A program made the translations under genes and the position numbers. A stretch of 64,000 bases of DNA, from NCBI RefSeq assembly GCF_047946665.1, contig NZ_CP172312.1:1984001-2048000 (forward strand). The letters are read 5' to 3'. The notes beneath the pieces were generated by a model, which had not been told where the DNA came from, made no database searches, and worked only from the letters and a program-made list of their open reading frames with translations. This stretch comes from Allohahella sp002354735. GTDB taxonomy: Bacteria > Pseudomonadota > Gammaproteobacteria > Pseudomonadales > Oleiphilaceae. Positions 54,760-64,000 of this stretch are shown here, piece by piece. Position 1 is the first letter of the stretch. Each line of letters begins with the position of its first letter.

Positions 54760-56415
54760 GTGGAAAGGAAGGTGAGCATCATAAAGTATTCGCCGGCATC
54801 GAGCCAGACTGACTCTCACAGCATTGGACTGTGCTATGAGCCGCCAACCCGCCACCGGCATCTTTGGCTGCCACTGATGATCTGCGTTCTGCTCATTTCC
54901 ATGCTCTCCGGCTGCACCCGGCCTGATCAGGTCGAGAAAATCAAAAGCGAAGGCGTTCTGCATGTGGCGACCCGTGTCGGGCCGTTAACCTATTATGAAA
55001 CCGATGATGGGCCGGCAGGCTTCGAATATGAGCTGGCCGTGCGCTTTGCCGAATATCTCGGCGTCGAGCCCAGAATTCGTGTGACCCAGGGTGTCCCGGA
55101 ACTCTACGAGATCATTGGCCAGGGCTTCACCGATATTGCGGCAACCGGACTGAGCCAGCAGGCGGCGCGCAGCCTGCACCCGAAGTTTCGCTTTGGTCCC
55201 GTCTATAAGCAGTTCCAGCCGCTGGTGCTCTACCGGCGCGGAACCACCAGACCTCGAGAGTTGAGTGACCTGCTGGGTAAGTCAGTGCTGGTTCCAGCCA
55301 GGACTGCCCAGATCGACTATCTCATCGATATGCAGGCAAATGACTACCCTCAACTATTGTGGCAGGAGCGTGATACGCTCGATCCTGCGGATATCCTCAG
55401 CCTGATCGATGCGCAGGCCCACGACTTCGCAATCATGAACTCGTACGAGTACGGCATTCATTCAGCCATGTTTCCTGAGGTGAGCAAAGCTTTCGAACTC
55501 ATGGACCCACTGGATGTCAGCTGGGTCTTCCCGCCGGGTAAGGACAACAGCCTGCTTGAAGCAGCCCAACATTTTTTTACCGAGATAGAACAAGACGGCA
55601 CACTAGCCTTGCTCCGCGAAAGGTATTTCGGCCATATCGATCAGCTCGACTACGTCAATGCGGCGGTTTTTCAGCGCGACGCCAAGGAGCGGTTGAGTCG
55701 CTTTCTCGATTTCTTTCTGGCTGCAAGTGCGAAGGAGGATCTCGACTGGCGACTGCTCGCGGCCATGGGTTATCAGGAATCGCATTGGCGCCCCTACGCC
55801 CGCTCGCCGACAGGCGTCCGAGGATTGATGATGCTGACCTTGCGGACTGCGAAGGAAGTTGGCATCAAGAACCGACTTGATCCTGAGTCCAGCGTTCGTG
55901 GGGCTGCAGTCTATCTGAGGGGCTTGCGCCAGCGCCTCGACGAGGACATCGTGGAACCTGATCGTACCTGGTTCGCGCTGGCTGCCTATAACGTGGGTAT
56001 CGGTCATGTCAGGGATGCGCAGGAAATCACCCGTCAGAAAGGCGATGACCCCAATAAATGGGTCAACGTCATGAAGTATCTGCCGCTGCTGCAGAACAGG
56101 GAATACTATGAGAAAACCCGTTACGGCAAGGCCCGTGGCTGGGAACCCGTACATTATGTGCAGAATATCCGGCGCTTCTATGATGTATTGGCCTGGCTTG
56201 ACGATACAGGACGGCTACATGACATAATCTCGAGGGAAGCCAGCGAGACATTGAAGGCCTTCGCAGCAACAGGACAGGTTGATCCTGATTCTATGGCTGG
56301 AACCACTCCACTGCATACTACGGCAGGCGATGATGCAAGCGCCGAGGCCGGCACGGATCCGGCGAGACGGGTCCTGCTCGAGCAGGTGTCCGGTGGCTTC
56401 ATACTTGCCATGTAG
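54760..56415 (+). CDS. mltF: Membrane-bound lytic transglycosylase MltF
   Basis: A 551-residue lipoprotein-type lytic transglycosylase. The lipobox is ISMLSGC (Cys about 51). Residues about 60-300 are a bacterial extracellular solute-binding type 3 domain; residues about 325-480 are the SLT domain with GYQESHWRPYARSPTGVRG (catalytic Glu about 340) and AAYNVGIGHV. It cleaves peptidoglycan glycan strands at the outer membrane inner face. A GTG at 54760 (after GGAGCAG) or 54772 (after AAGGAAG) is the likely start. Its tail of about 60 residues beyond the SLT domain is of unknown role. Next to purL as in Pseudomonas. Confidence 0.93.
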   Translation: MERKVSIIKYSPASSQTDSHSIGLCYEPPTRHRHLWLPLMICVLLISMLSGCTRPDQVEKIKSEGVLHVATRVGPLTYYETDDGPAGFEYELAVRFAEYLGVEPRIRVTQGVPELYEIIGQGFTDIAATGLSQQAARSLHPKFRFGPVYKQFQPLVLYRRGTTRPRELSDLLGKSVLVPARTAQIDYLIDMQANDYPQLLWQERDTLDPADILSLIDAQAHDFAIMNSYEYGIHSAMFPEVSKAFELMDPLDVSWVFPPGKDNSLLEAAQHFFTEIEQDGTLALLRERYFGHIDQLDYVNAAVFQRDAKERLSRFLDFFLAASAKEDLDWRLLAAMGYQESHWRPYARSPTGVRGLMMLTLRTAKEVGIKNRLDPESSVRGAAVYLRGLRQRLDEDIVEPDRTWFALAAYNVGIGHVRDAQEITRQKGDDPNKWVNVMKYLPLLQNREYYEKTRYGKARGWEPVHYVQNIRRFYDVLAWLDDTGRLHDIISREASETLKAFAATGQVDPDSMAGTTPLHTTAGDDASAEAGTDPARRVLLEQVSGGFILAM

Positions 56416-56460
56416 ATGTATGATATCAGATTGAAAAACAACAACCCGTGAGCTCCAATC

Positions 56461-59400
56461 ATGCCCAGTATTCTTTCGCGCCTGTTCAAACCCCGTTGGC
56501 AGCACGCCGATCCCACCATTCGCGCCGAAGCGCTGAGCCAGCTTGAGTGGGCGCGCGAAGCGGATCGAAAGATCCTGCTGCAGGTGCTCGCGGAAGACAG
56601 CGCAGAACAGGTCGTGGCCGCTGGCCTCGCACAGATACGGGACGCGGGCGTACTGCTCAATTTTGCAGGACACCCTGAACCCTCGATTGCCGGGATCGCT
56701 GAAAGACACATCACCTCACTGAAAGGCGAGGCTCTGACTGCGCTCATCGAATACTTTGAACAGAACTTTGCCCAACTTGACGAGGCACGACAAAGTCGCC
56801 TGCTGCATCTGCTGCTGACACATGAACAATCCGGCCTGCAGTCGCAGGCGCTGCTCGATCACGCGGCGAACTGCAACGAGGCCTGCGTCGCGCATGTCGC
56901 CATGCATCATCCTAGAGGCCAGGTACGGCAGCAGGCGGCGGCGCTGTTGAGCAATGTCGAACTGCTTGAGCAAACAGCACAGGTGCTGCGCCGCAAGGAT
57001 AAAGGCGCCTATGCCATCGTCAGGAAAAGGATCGATTCGGCGAAATCTCGTGCCGAAGCGTTGAACCAGTCTCTGCAGGGTCTTTCTGGCATTGCACATG
57101 AACTCGAAGCCATGATCCAGAGCGAATCCTGGTACCGGCTCGACGAGCGACTGCCAGGCCTGCGCAAGCGATTTCAGGACCTCACCGCCGCAGGGCCGGC
57201 GGACGATGCGCAGCTAGTAGAGTTGACCCGGCGCGTGAGCGAACTACTGGGCCAGGCTGAGCAACTGGTACAACGGGTGGATCGCAAGCTTGCACTGAAA
57301 GAAACAATAGAGGCGCTACACCAAACACTCGACCAATTAGAAGCTTCGCCCCCAACTGCGAATCAGGCGCCAGCACTCGCTGCGCTCATCAGCACTCAGA
57401 CTACCCGCTGGGCAAATGCCTGCGAGGAAGCGGCCTACGATAAACCGCCAGCTGACTTGGCCAAAGCTTTCGATGAGGCCATGGGGCGTCTCGAAACCAT
57501 GCAACAGTCGCTGATGCGTGCTTCACAGGCAGCCCAGGCCGAGGCGGAGCTCGAGGCACAGGCGGCGCGTGCCGAAAAAGAGGAGGCCCCGTCTGAAGAG
57601 CAGCAAGAGGCTGCCAGAGTCGCAGCTGCGCGTGCTCAGGCGGTGGCGGAGCTGCGGGATCGACTTGGGCGTCATAAAACAGAACTCGCGGCGCTGTTGG
57701 CACAGTGCGAGCAAGCACTCGAGGACGGTCAGACTTCTCAGGCCGCGCAACAGCTGAAGGACTTCGATGAGCGCGTCACTGCAATCGAGAGCGCTGCAGG
57801 TGATGCGGCTGGTCGTGACGGCATCAGACTTACCAAGGAATTTGTCCGATCGCTTGACGCTGAGCGGAGAACTTTGGGGCAGAAACTGCATGAATTGCGC
57901 ACGTGGGCCTCTTTTGCCACGCAGCCGAAACAGGAAGCGCTACTGGAACAAGCAGAGCGACTCGACTCGATGTCAGTTGCACCCAGAGACAAGGCACAGC
58001 GCATGAAAGCCTTGCGAGAAGAATGGAATCAGTTGGGCCCCTGCCCAGACAAACGTCTGTATGGTCGATTTCAGTCAGTCATGAATTCGATACAGAAAAG
58101 CTGCAGTGCCTATTTCGAGGAAGAAAAGCGCTTACGAGCGCTGAATAAGCAAAAGCGCGAAGAGATTCTCGCTGCGCTCGGCAAACTCATGGAACAAAGC
58201 GATCCTAAAGATGTTGAGCTATCAGCACTCGAAACTATAGTGGAGCGCTCCAAGAAGGAGTGGCGGGCGGCTTTTCCTGTCGACCGGCGCGACGAGAAAA
58301 ACCTGCAGTCAGCTTTCGATGCCCTGATCGCCCAGGTCGAGGCGCCACTGATCACCGCCCGTGAAACGGGGAAGGCAGGCCGTCTTGCGTTGATAGAAGA
58401 AATAGCGACACTGCTCGAAAGCAGTTCGGACGGCGAGGTTGAGCAAGTGACGAACGCCGTCAAGGCCGCTCAGGCACGATGGAAGGCCCTGCCCCAGACA
58501 TGGCGAAAGGATGATCGACAGCTCTGGCTGCAGTTCAGAGCGCTCTGTGACAAGAGTTTTGAACGACGGAGCGAGGTGGCAGCAGGCAACCGGGACTCAC
58601 GTCGCCAGTTCGAGCAGGCGATAAGCTCAAGCCTCGATACCCAGGCCAAGCGCTTGTCCCACCTGGTCACACAACTGAAGGCCGAGGCTCTTTCTACGAG
58701 TGACCGACAGGCGCTCGAAAGTGAACTGTCCGCAGTCGAAGCTGAAATACGTGCAGTAGGTTCAGAGCTTCGGGCAGGTGCGAAAAACGACGCTGGCGAA
58801 TCGTCACGGCGCGCGTCACCTAGTGGCAGGGGTACTGATTCCAAGCTTGAAAAGCGCGTCGACATGCTGCTTGCAGAGGTAAACGATGCCAGGAAGCACC
58901 TCGAATCCAGCCAGACTGAAGCTGTGTGGCGTAAGCTTGTTCAGTTCGCCCGAGCGCTCGGCGATGACAGGGAAAGCGGGGCTGCAAGCGACCCTGAGTC
59001 ACTGCTGAGCACTGTTGTTCAAAAGGTATTCGGCTCCGATCAAAGTGCCGACTGGTTAGACAAGGCCCACATACTGCATGAAGCGAGGCGATTGCTAGGC
59101 GAACTTGAGAAGGGTGCCGACGCGCAGCTACTCGCAGCCAGCCTGCGACAGTCGATCGTGCGAGCAGAAATCGCAACCGGGGTGGACTCGCCCGCAGCCG
59201 ATCAGCCGGTTCGGATGTCTCTGCAGATGCAGCGTCTGGCAGAAATTGGCCAGCGCAACCGACCAGCAGCGGAGGCGGCGTATTCGGCTCAGCGAGGCTC
59301 GCCAGCCGAGCTGGAGGGCTTTCCGGAGACCCTCCTTACGGAATTCGAACGGGGTGCCGCTGCTGTTGTGGCGCTACAGTCGCTAGACGCCCCGGCGGCC

Positions 59401-59466
59401 AGTGACACGACCGCACTTAGCGATCTCTTTACGACCCGCTGGCAGAATCTGCATGCTCGGGCGTGA
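56461..59466 (+). CDS. DUF349 domain protein, long coiled-coil
   Basis: A 1,001-residue cytoplasmic protein with no signal peptide. The N-terminal 200 residues are HEAT-like helical repeats. Several DUF349 repeats follow (for example MKALREEWNQLGPCPDKRLYGRFQSVMNSI and WKALPQTWRKDDRQLWLQFRALCD), interspersed with long Glu/Ala/Gln-rich coiled coil. Function unknown; DUF349 proteins are widespread and helical. It starts 46 bp after mltF and its last 38 bp overlap the convergent ComFB-like gene. Confidence 0.87.
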   Translation: MPSILSRLFKPRWQHADPTIRAEALSQLEWAREADRKILLQVLAEDSAEQVVAAGLAQIRDAGVLLNFAGHPEPSIAGIAERHITSLKGEALTALIEYFEQNFAQLDEARQSRLLHLLLTHEQSGLQSQALLDHAANCNEACVAHVAMHHPRGQVRQQAAALLSNVELLEQTAQVLRRKDKGAYAIVRKRIDSAKSRAEALNQSLQGLSGIAHELEAMIQSESWYRLDERLPGLRKRFQDLTAAGPADDAQLVELTRRVSELLGQAEQLVQRVDRKLALKETIEALHQTLDQLEASPPTANQAPALAALISTQTTRWANACEEAAYDKPPADLAKAFDEAMGRLETMQQSLMRASQAAQAEAELEAQAARAEKEEAPSEEQQEAARVAAARAQAVAELRDRLGRHKTELAALLAQCEQALEDGQTSQAAQQLKDFDERVTAIESAAGDAAGRDGIRLTKEFVRSLDAERRTLGQKLHELRTWASFATQPKQEALLEQAERLDSMSVAPRDKAQRMKALREEWNQLGPCPDKRLYGRFQSVMNSIQKSCSAYFEEEKRLRALNKQKREEILAALGKLMEQSDPKDVELSALETIVERSKKEWRAAFPVDRRDEKNLQSAFDALIAQVEAPLITARETGKAGRLALIEEIATLLESSSDGEVEQVTNAVKAAQARWKALPQTWRKDDRQLWLQFRALCDKSFERRSEVAAGNRDSRRQFEQAISSSLDTQAKRLSHLVTQLKAEALSTSDRQALESELSAVEAEIRAVGSELRAGAKNDAGESSRRASPSGRGTDSKLEKRVDMLLAEVNDARKHLESSQTEAVWRKLVQFARALGDDRESGAASDPESLLSTVVQKVFGSDQSADWLDKAHILHEARRLLGELEKGADAQLLAASLRQSIVRAEIATGVDSPAADQPVRMSLQMQRLAEIGQRNRPAAEAAYSAQRGSPAELEGFPETLLTEFERGAAAVVALQSLDAPAASDTTALSDLFTTRWQNLHARA

Positions 59467-59710
59467 TTTTGCGAATGGCCTCGCGAACACTCTCCGCGAC
59501 TGCGTCACGCATCTTGCGGAGGTCATCAGCCTGAAGAAAGAAGGCCATATCCACACTATGGCGGATGTACCGTGGAGGTAAGCTGTTGAGCGCGACGCAG
59601 GCCATGTCACAAACCTTGTCCTGATCAGGCTCTCGCCCTTCCAGTTGCAGCGCCAGTTCCTCTATGACCATCCGCTCATAATAGTTGTACATATTGTCTA
59701 GCACTGTCAC
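59429..59710 (-). CDS. ComFB-like late competence family protein
   Basis: A 93-residue protein of the ComFB family: NYYERMVIEELALQ, then DMACVALNSLPPRYIRHSVDMAFF, a widely conserved small helical domain of unknown molecular function that is sometimes linked to competence or c-di-GMP signalling. A GTG start at 59710 follows ACGGAGAAAGACAA, a good ribosome-binding site. It stands between the DUF349 and SLC13 genes. Confidence 0.83.
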   Translation of the reverse strand: MTVLDNMYNYYERMVIEELALQLEGREPDQDKVCDMACVALNSLPPRYIRHSVDMAFFLQADDLRKMRDAVAESVREAIRKITPEHADSASGS

Positions 59711-59772
59711 TTGTCTTTCTCCGTTTCGACTTACAAGGCTTTTCCGAAGTCTAGCCCAGTTCTGGGCTTTTG

Positions 59773-61551
59773 TTAGACTTCAGAGAGCGGCCAGAACAGG
59801 CAAAGTATGGTCACGGTGCTGAAGCCGACGATGATATTCATCGGAATGCCGACTCGTAGAAAATCATTGAAGCGATACCCACCAGGACCATACACCATCA
59901 GGTTGGTCTGATAGCCAAGTGGGGTCGCAAAACTTGCTGAAGCCGCCATCATGATGGCGAATACAAAAGGCTCGGCGTTGAGGCCAGACTGCTCCACCAG
60001 GCTCAGTACGATCGGCAGCATGATGACAGCTGCGGCATTATTGGTGATCACTTCGGTCAATAAAGACACGGTCACATAAGCCAACAGCAGCAGAAGCCAT
60101 GGGCGGCCATCGCTGATTTCGGTCAGTTGCGAGGCTACGAAGCCCGCCACCCCGGTTTTTTCAAGCGCTGCGCCGAGCGCCAGGGAAGCGGCTATCGTGA
60201 TGAGCACCCCGAGGTCAAGGCTCCGCTCCGCCTGTGAAACCGTGCAGCAGCCGGTCAACAACATCAGACCAGCACCCATGAGCGCGGCATTGAGCATCGA
60301 CAGGATGTCAAAGGTTGCGGCGAATACGAGCGCGAACAGTATGATCCACGAAAGAATCGCCCTGCTGTGGCGTGGGGTCTCTTTCTCGAGATCGCTGATC
60401 AGCAGGAAGTCCTTGTTATAGCGCTGGCGGCTTACGAAGGCCGGCCGCGCTTCGAGCAGCAGAGTGTCGCCGGCTTTCAGCTTGATGCTACCAAGATTGC
60501 CTTTTACCCGCTCACCGTGCCTGGCCACCGCCAGCACGACTGCGCCGTATCGATCACGAAATTGGGCTTCACGAATGGCGAGTCCAACAGCTGAGCAGTG
60601 CGGCGAGACCACCACTTCAACGAGACAGCGCTCTGCCCTGTCAGTTCGCAGGGAGCTCGTCGGTGTTTGGTCAGTCGAGGGAATGATGCCTTTCACCCGT
60701 AACAAGTCCGAGATCGCTTCTGTGTCACCAGCGAAGACAAGGCGGTCGCCGCCCCGCAGCGTCTCTTCAGGCGAGACGGCAGTGAGGATGTTCTGGTTAC
60801 GCTCGATCTCTACCAGGAAGACGCGTTTGAGGTTGCGCAAGCCAGCAGACTGTATAGATGCACCGACGAGCGGCCCATCGTGAGCGACCTGCACCTCCAG
60901 CGTGAACTCGCGAAGATTTTCAAAGGTCTCCTTTCTGTTTCGATTTGGCAGGAGCCTGGGGAATGCGAGCCACATGAACAGCAGTCCGATAACCGCGACA
61001 GGCAGGGCGACGGCCGTAATGGAGAACAGCGAAAAGCCTTCCTGGCCGGTCAGTGTCTGGTATTGGCCGTCCACGATGAGGTTGGTGCTGGTACCGATCA
61101 ATGTGATGGTCCCGCCAAGGATAGCGGTATAACTGAGCGGGATCATCAGTTTCGAGGGACTTATATCGATCTTCCGAGCCCATGCCGAGACAGCTGGAAT
61201 CATGGTCGCGACAACCGGGGTGTTGTTCAGGAAGGCGCTGAGAATAACGACGGGCGCACTCATTCGCGTGAGCGCAGCACGATGGCCGCTGGGGGTTCCA
61301 AGCACACGATTGACGAGGATATCAATGCCGCCCGAACCATGGATGCCGCAGGCAACGACGAACATGGCCGCCACGGTGATCAAACCGCTGTTGCTGAAGC
61401 CAGCGAGAGCCTCCGCCGGCGTGAGCAAGCCGGCAACGCTAAGAATGGTCAGAGCGCCCATCATTGCAACATGCGCTCGTATCTTTGTTAATGCGAGAAG
61501 CAGCAGAACGCTCACCGTGAGCGCCAAAGCAAACCAGCCTTGCCATTGCAT
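59773..61551 (-). CDS. SLC13/DASS-type anion permease with RCK_C domains
   Basis: A 592-residue transporter. About twelve membrane helices are interrupted in the middle (about residues 205-385) by two TrkA-C/RCK_C-like soluble domains (VEIERNQNILTAVSPEETLRGGDRLVF and VEVVVSPHCSAVGLAIREAQF...KAGDTLLLEA). LIGTSTNLIVDG and GYQTNLMVYGPGGY are the SNT-type motifs that line the substrate site in both halves. Members take up sulfate, di- or tricarboxylates with sodium; the RCK_C group is often linked to sulfate or other divalent anions. GGGAGAG precedes the ATG. No regulatory gene is adjacent. Confidence 0.88.
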   Translation of the reverse strand: MQWQGWFALALTVSVLLLLALTKIRAHVAMMGALTILSVAGLLTPAEALAGFSNSGLITVAAMFVVACGIHGSGGIDILVNRVLGTPSGHRAALTRMSAPVVILSAFLNNTPVVATMIPAVSAWARKIDISPSKLMIPLSYTAILGGTITLIGTSTNLIVDGQYQTLTGQEGFSLFSITAVALPVAVIGLLFMWLAFPRLLPNRNRKETFENLREFTLEVQVAHDGPLVGASIQSAGLRNLKRVFLVEIERNQNILTAVSPEETLRGGDRLVFAGDTEAISDLLRVKGIIPSTDQTPTSSLRTDRAERCLVEVVVSPHCSAVGLAIREAQFRDRYGAVVLAVARHGERVKGNLGSIKLKAGDTLLLEARPAFVSRQRYNKDFLLISDLEKETPRHSRAILSWIILFALVFAATFDILSMLNAALMGAGLMLLTGCCTVSQAERSLDLGVLITIAASLALGAALEKTGVAGFVASQLTEISDGRPWLLLLLAYVTVSLLTEVITNNAAAVIMLPIVLSLVEQSGLNAEPFVFAIMMAASASFATPLGYQTNLMVYGPGGYRFNDFLRVGIPMNIIVGFSTVTILCLFWPLSEV

Positions 61552-61630
61552 TTGAAAGACTCTCCCTACCTGTAAAAAGTGAAGGGACTATATAGGGAGA
61601 TCTTTAGGCACGGAAGAAATTAAGAGCTAT

Positions 61631-62680
61631 CTACTTAGATTGCCTTTTCTTTTTAACCGGCGGCGGGGCCAGGAGCTCTAAAGCTGCTGGTGACTGGTAG
61701 AAATCTGCCAGCCGTCGTCTGACGATAGCTTCGAGCTGTCCACTCTCTTTCAGGGCTGTCATGAGCGATGGCAGCAGAGGTTCGACCTCTGTCAAAATAC
61801 GCTCTGAGGTCACGTCAAAATCGTCCAGCAGCAGACTGAGATCACCCTCACCATACTTGGTGAAGATGTAGTCGACGATCATCTCATAGCTGTCTTTGAA
61901 ATATGGCGTGGTTCTAAAATTGAGCCAAAACTCATAACCGAGCACCACGAATTCAGAGAGGTCGATGCTATCCATCCCCTCCTGAATTTCGCCAAGGGTC
62001 TTGTTCTCTGCAATATCCCAAAGATCCATCGCAGACTCTCTGAGATCTTCATCGGTAAAGGATTCAAAGAAGGACTTGCTTTCACGCAAGAGGAAGCCAA
62101 TGTTCTTATTGATGAATTTCTTGATATTTTCTTCGACGGCACTTTCGAGATTTGGCATGGTCTTGTTCATGACCCCGCGCCCCATCTTGAGCATCGACGA
62201 GACGCCCCTGACGTTCATCATGCTGGCGTCGGCGATGTAGCGCGCAATAGCCTTGTAAATCACACCGGAAATCAACTCCCTGTAGATAGGCAGGTCGATG
62301 ATGTGATTAATGCCTTTCATACGCTGCTCACGCAGTTCGAGCACCTTGTCTGCAAAGCCTGCGAACTGGACTGTGCTCATGATCTGCTTGAGGCGAGTCT
62401 GGCGATGAGCTTCAGAAGTAAAAAGATGTGTCGCGGCTTCTCCGGCGATTTCGACGCCGGCACCTGAAATTTCGCGGTCGACGACGTTACGCCGAATGAT
62501 ATCCTTGACCTGCTGGGCCGTCACGATCTCTTCAAGACGCCGCCCCCGAAGCCACGTCATCAGCTCATGCAACTCAGTCCTGAGCCATTGGCTCAGGCTT
62601 TCACTGTCGAAGCGGTCCAGCTCGTGCGCAACATGGCGCTCCAGCAACTGTGCTGCCACTGAATCGGGTGGCTGCGACAT
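61631..62680 (-). CDS. Conserved hypothetical cytoplasmic protein
   Basis: A 349-residue protein I cannot place. It has no clear membrane helix or signal peptide, and is strongly helical with charged patches. A central segment (GISYR-like region after MKGINHIIDLPIYRELISGVIYKAIARYIAD) and MGRGVMNKTMPNLESAVEENIKKFINKN look like a conserved amphipathic helix pair, perhaps a membrane-surface binder. The C terminus is Pro/Lys-rich (PPPVKKKRQSK). ATG 62680 has CAGGG upstream; the frame runs further to 62722. The desaturase gene ends 31 bp before it on the same strand, so the two are probably co-transcribed. Confidence 0.6.
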   Translation of the reverse strand: MSQPPDSVAAQLLERHVAHELDRFDSESLSQWLRTELHELMTWLRGRRLEEIVTAQQVKDIIRRNVVDREISGAGVEIAGEAATHLFTSEAHRQTRLKQIMSTVQFAGFADKVLELREQRMKGINHIIDLPIYRELISGVIYKAIARYIADASMMNVRGVSSMLKMGRGVMNKTMPNLESAVEENIKKFINKNIGFLLRESKSFFESFTDEDLRESAMDLWDIAENKTLGEIQEGMDSIDLSEFVVLGYEFWLNFRTTPYFKDSYEMIVDYIFTKYGEGDLSLLLDDFDVTSERILTEVEPLLPSLMTALKESGQLEAIVRRRLADFYQSPAALELLAPPPVKKKRQSK

Positions 62681-62711
62681 ATGTTTTCCCTGCTCGTTAT
62701 CTAGCTGTTTA

Positions 62712-63872
62712 TCATGAAGCAAGCGTCCGCTGCCCAGTAAACCTGCCGAGCATTCGATTGACGACGCCGCCTACCTTATCAAGAGCACCGCCCGGCTCAG
62801 TCAGACTATCCGGCACTGAATGTTTGAGAATTCGAGTGACTACGGTCTTGTACTGATTGAGGAAGGTGTCCGTGTTGTACGGGACGCCGTAGCGTCGGCA
62901 GATCTCTTCCACTCGACCTGCAATTTCCGGATACCGGTGCGCAGGTATGTCGGGATACATGTGGTGTTCGATCTGGTAACTCAAGTGACCGCTCATGATA
63001 TGCAGCCACCGCTTGCCAGTAAAGTTACTTGAGCCCAGCAGCTGCCGATAGTACCACTGCCCCCTCGACTCATCCTCGCACTCCTCTTCGAGGAAGGTTT
63101 GCGCGTCTTCCGTAAAGTGTCCGCAGAAAATGATGGTTGAGGTCCAGAGATTACGATTGAGATTGGCAATCAGGTTGCCAGCAAAAACCTTAGGTGCGAA
63201 CGGCCCTGCCAGCAAAGGAAACAGCACGTAGTCTTTGCCGAGCTGATGACTGGTCTTGTCGACGAAGCGCTTGAGGAAAGGGATCTTGTCCAATGGCTTG
63301 ACGGTGCCCTTGCGTATATTGTCGATTTCAAGCTCATGCAGTGCAACGCCCCACTGGAAGAACACCGACAATGCGAGATAGTTGCCGAACTGTGTCAGGT
63401 GCCAGGGCTTCCAGGGCTCATCTCTGCTCAAACGCATCAGACCGTAGCCGTAATCACGATCCTTGCCGATGATATTGGTGAACGTGTGATGTTCATAATT
63501 ATGATAGTGCCGCCATGATTCGGAGTCACAGACAATATCCCACTCATAAGCGCGTGAGTTCAGCTCAGGATCGTTCATCCAGTCGTACTGGCCATGGAGG
63601 ACATTGTGACCGACCTCCATGTTCTCGAGTATTTTGGAGAGCGACAGCAGACCCACTCCGGCAGCCCACGACAACGGGGTCAGGCTGAAGTGAATAAGCG
63701 CGCGGCCTGCGATTTCGGCATACCTCTGGCGACGCACGACACTACGAATGTAGTCCGCATCCCGCTGCCCGAGATCAGCCATGACTTCATTGCGCAGCTC
63801 GTCGAGCTCAGCGCCAAAACTGTCAAGTTCTTCTCGTGTCATCAGACTAAGTGGCCTGGTCTGCATATCCAT
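62712..63872 (-). CDS. Membrane fatty acid desaturase
   Basis: A 386-residue front-end-type desaturase from ATG 63872, preceded by a strong AAGGAG. The three His boxes are GHNVLHGQYDW (HxxxH), HNYEHHTF (HxxHH) and YQIEHHMYPDIP (QxxHH), which hold the di-iron centre. There are about four membrane segments. It introduces a double bond into acyl chains of acyl-CoA or phospholipids; regiospecificity cannot be read here. The open frame continues upstream to 63989 without a better start. The region before it (63873-64000) should hold the promoter, but no clear one is visible. Confidence 0.9.
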   Translation of the reverse strand: MDMQTRPLSLMTREELDSFGAELDELRNEVMADLGQRDADYIRSVVRRQRYAEIAGRALIHFSLTPLSWAAGVGLLSLSKILENMEVGHNVLHGQYDWMNDPELNSRAYEWDIVCDSESWRHYHNYEHHTFTNIIGKDRDYGYGLMRLSRDEPWKPWHLTQFGNYLALSVFFQWGVALHELEIDNIRKGTVKPLDKIPFLKRFVDKTSHQLGKDYVLFPLLAGPFAPKVFAGNLIANLNRNLWTSTIIFCGHFTEDAQTFLEEECEDESRGQWYYRQLLGSSNFTGKRWLHIMSGHLSYQIEHHMYPDIPAHRYPEIAGRVEEICRRYGVPYNTDTFLNQYKTVVTRILKHSVPDSLTEPGGALDKVGGVVNRMLGRFTGQRTLAS

Positions 63873-64000
63873 ATTGTGTACTCCTTTGCGGGGCTCGAGC
63901 TTAAATTGGTGAAAGTGTCTGTTCGGTCGGCGACGCGCAGGCCTTACCAGCCTGCGATCGAAACCTGACCGATGGGTACTGAAATACACGCCTGCACATG

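Overview
This is a chromosomal segment of a Gram-negative gammaproteobacterium. The evidence is a complete rRNA operon with a gammaproteobacterial 16S, outer-membrane and lipoprotein genes, and a conserved run (CoA pyrophosphatase, gamma carbonic anhydrase, DUF1289, purT; NUDIX, YqfO-like; purL, mltF) that resembles the purT-purL-mltF neighbourhood of Pseudomonas. PrsK/PrsR/PrsT genes of the PEP-CTERM type, a PhaD-like regulator with a phasin, and a front-end fatty acid desaturase point to a Pseudomonadales/Oceanospirillales-like environmental bacterium. I do not name a species.

Layout. 0-4.3 kb: partial response regulator, SAMHD1-like HD hydrolase, PhaD-like TetR regulator convergent with a phasin, and a voltage-sensor-like membrane protein. 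4.4-12.5 kb: a plus-strand operon of lysophospholipid acyltransferase, SDR epimerase and the regulatory trio prsK-prsR-prsT. No exosortase or PEP-CTERM substrate is visible. 12.7-20.5 kb: a minus-strand operon that reads as a complete polyprenyl-phosphate D-arabinofuranose donor route. It holds a HAD-UbiA fusion, DprE1-like oxidase, DprE2-like reductase, small EamA-type flippase candidate, epimerase, acyltransferase 3 and a GT-C glycosyltransferase. 20.9-24.2 kb: a divergent operon with a polyprenyl-phosphate glycosyltransferase, a paralogue that has lost its GT-A catalytic motifs, and a CelD-like acyltransferase.

24.2-33 kb: GNAT, a DUF2235 hydrolase fused to a PilZ-like domain, a histone-deacetylase-like amidohydrolase, an AttEFGH-type ABC exporter with its secreted lipocalin-like protein, an unknown protein and a DUF481 outer-membrane protein. 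33-40 kb: two large paralogous secreted proteins, each an N-terminal propeller resembling DUF4185 followed by four or three tandem carbohydrate-binding-like modules, flanking an Sfp-type phosphopantetheinyl transferase. DUF4185 includes founding members of GH183 endo-D-arabinanases. This suggests, as inference, that one locus both makes and trims a D-arabinan-type glycan.

40.2-46.2 kb: rrn operon on the minus strand (16S, tRNA-Ile, tRNA-Ala, 23S, 5S) with promoter, boxA sites, terminator and two unusual palindromic insertions in its spacers. 46.2-50 kb: purT and small metabolic genes. 49.9-50.7 kb: a 758-bp AT-rich gene-free stretch with five DnaA-box-like sites, resembling a replication origin or DnaA-titration region. 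50.7-64 kb: purL, mltF, a DUF349 protein, a ComFB-like protein, an SLC13 transporter with RCK_C domains, a conserved unknown protein and a fatty acid desaturase.
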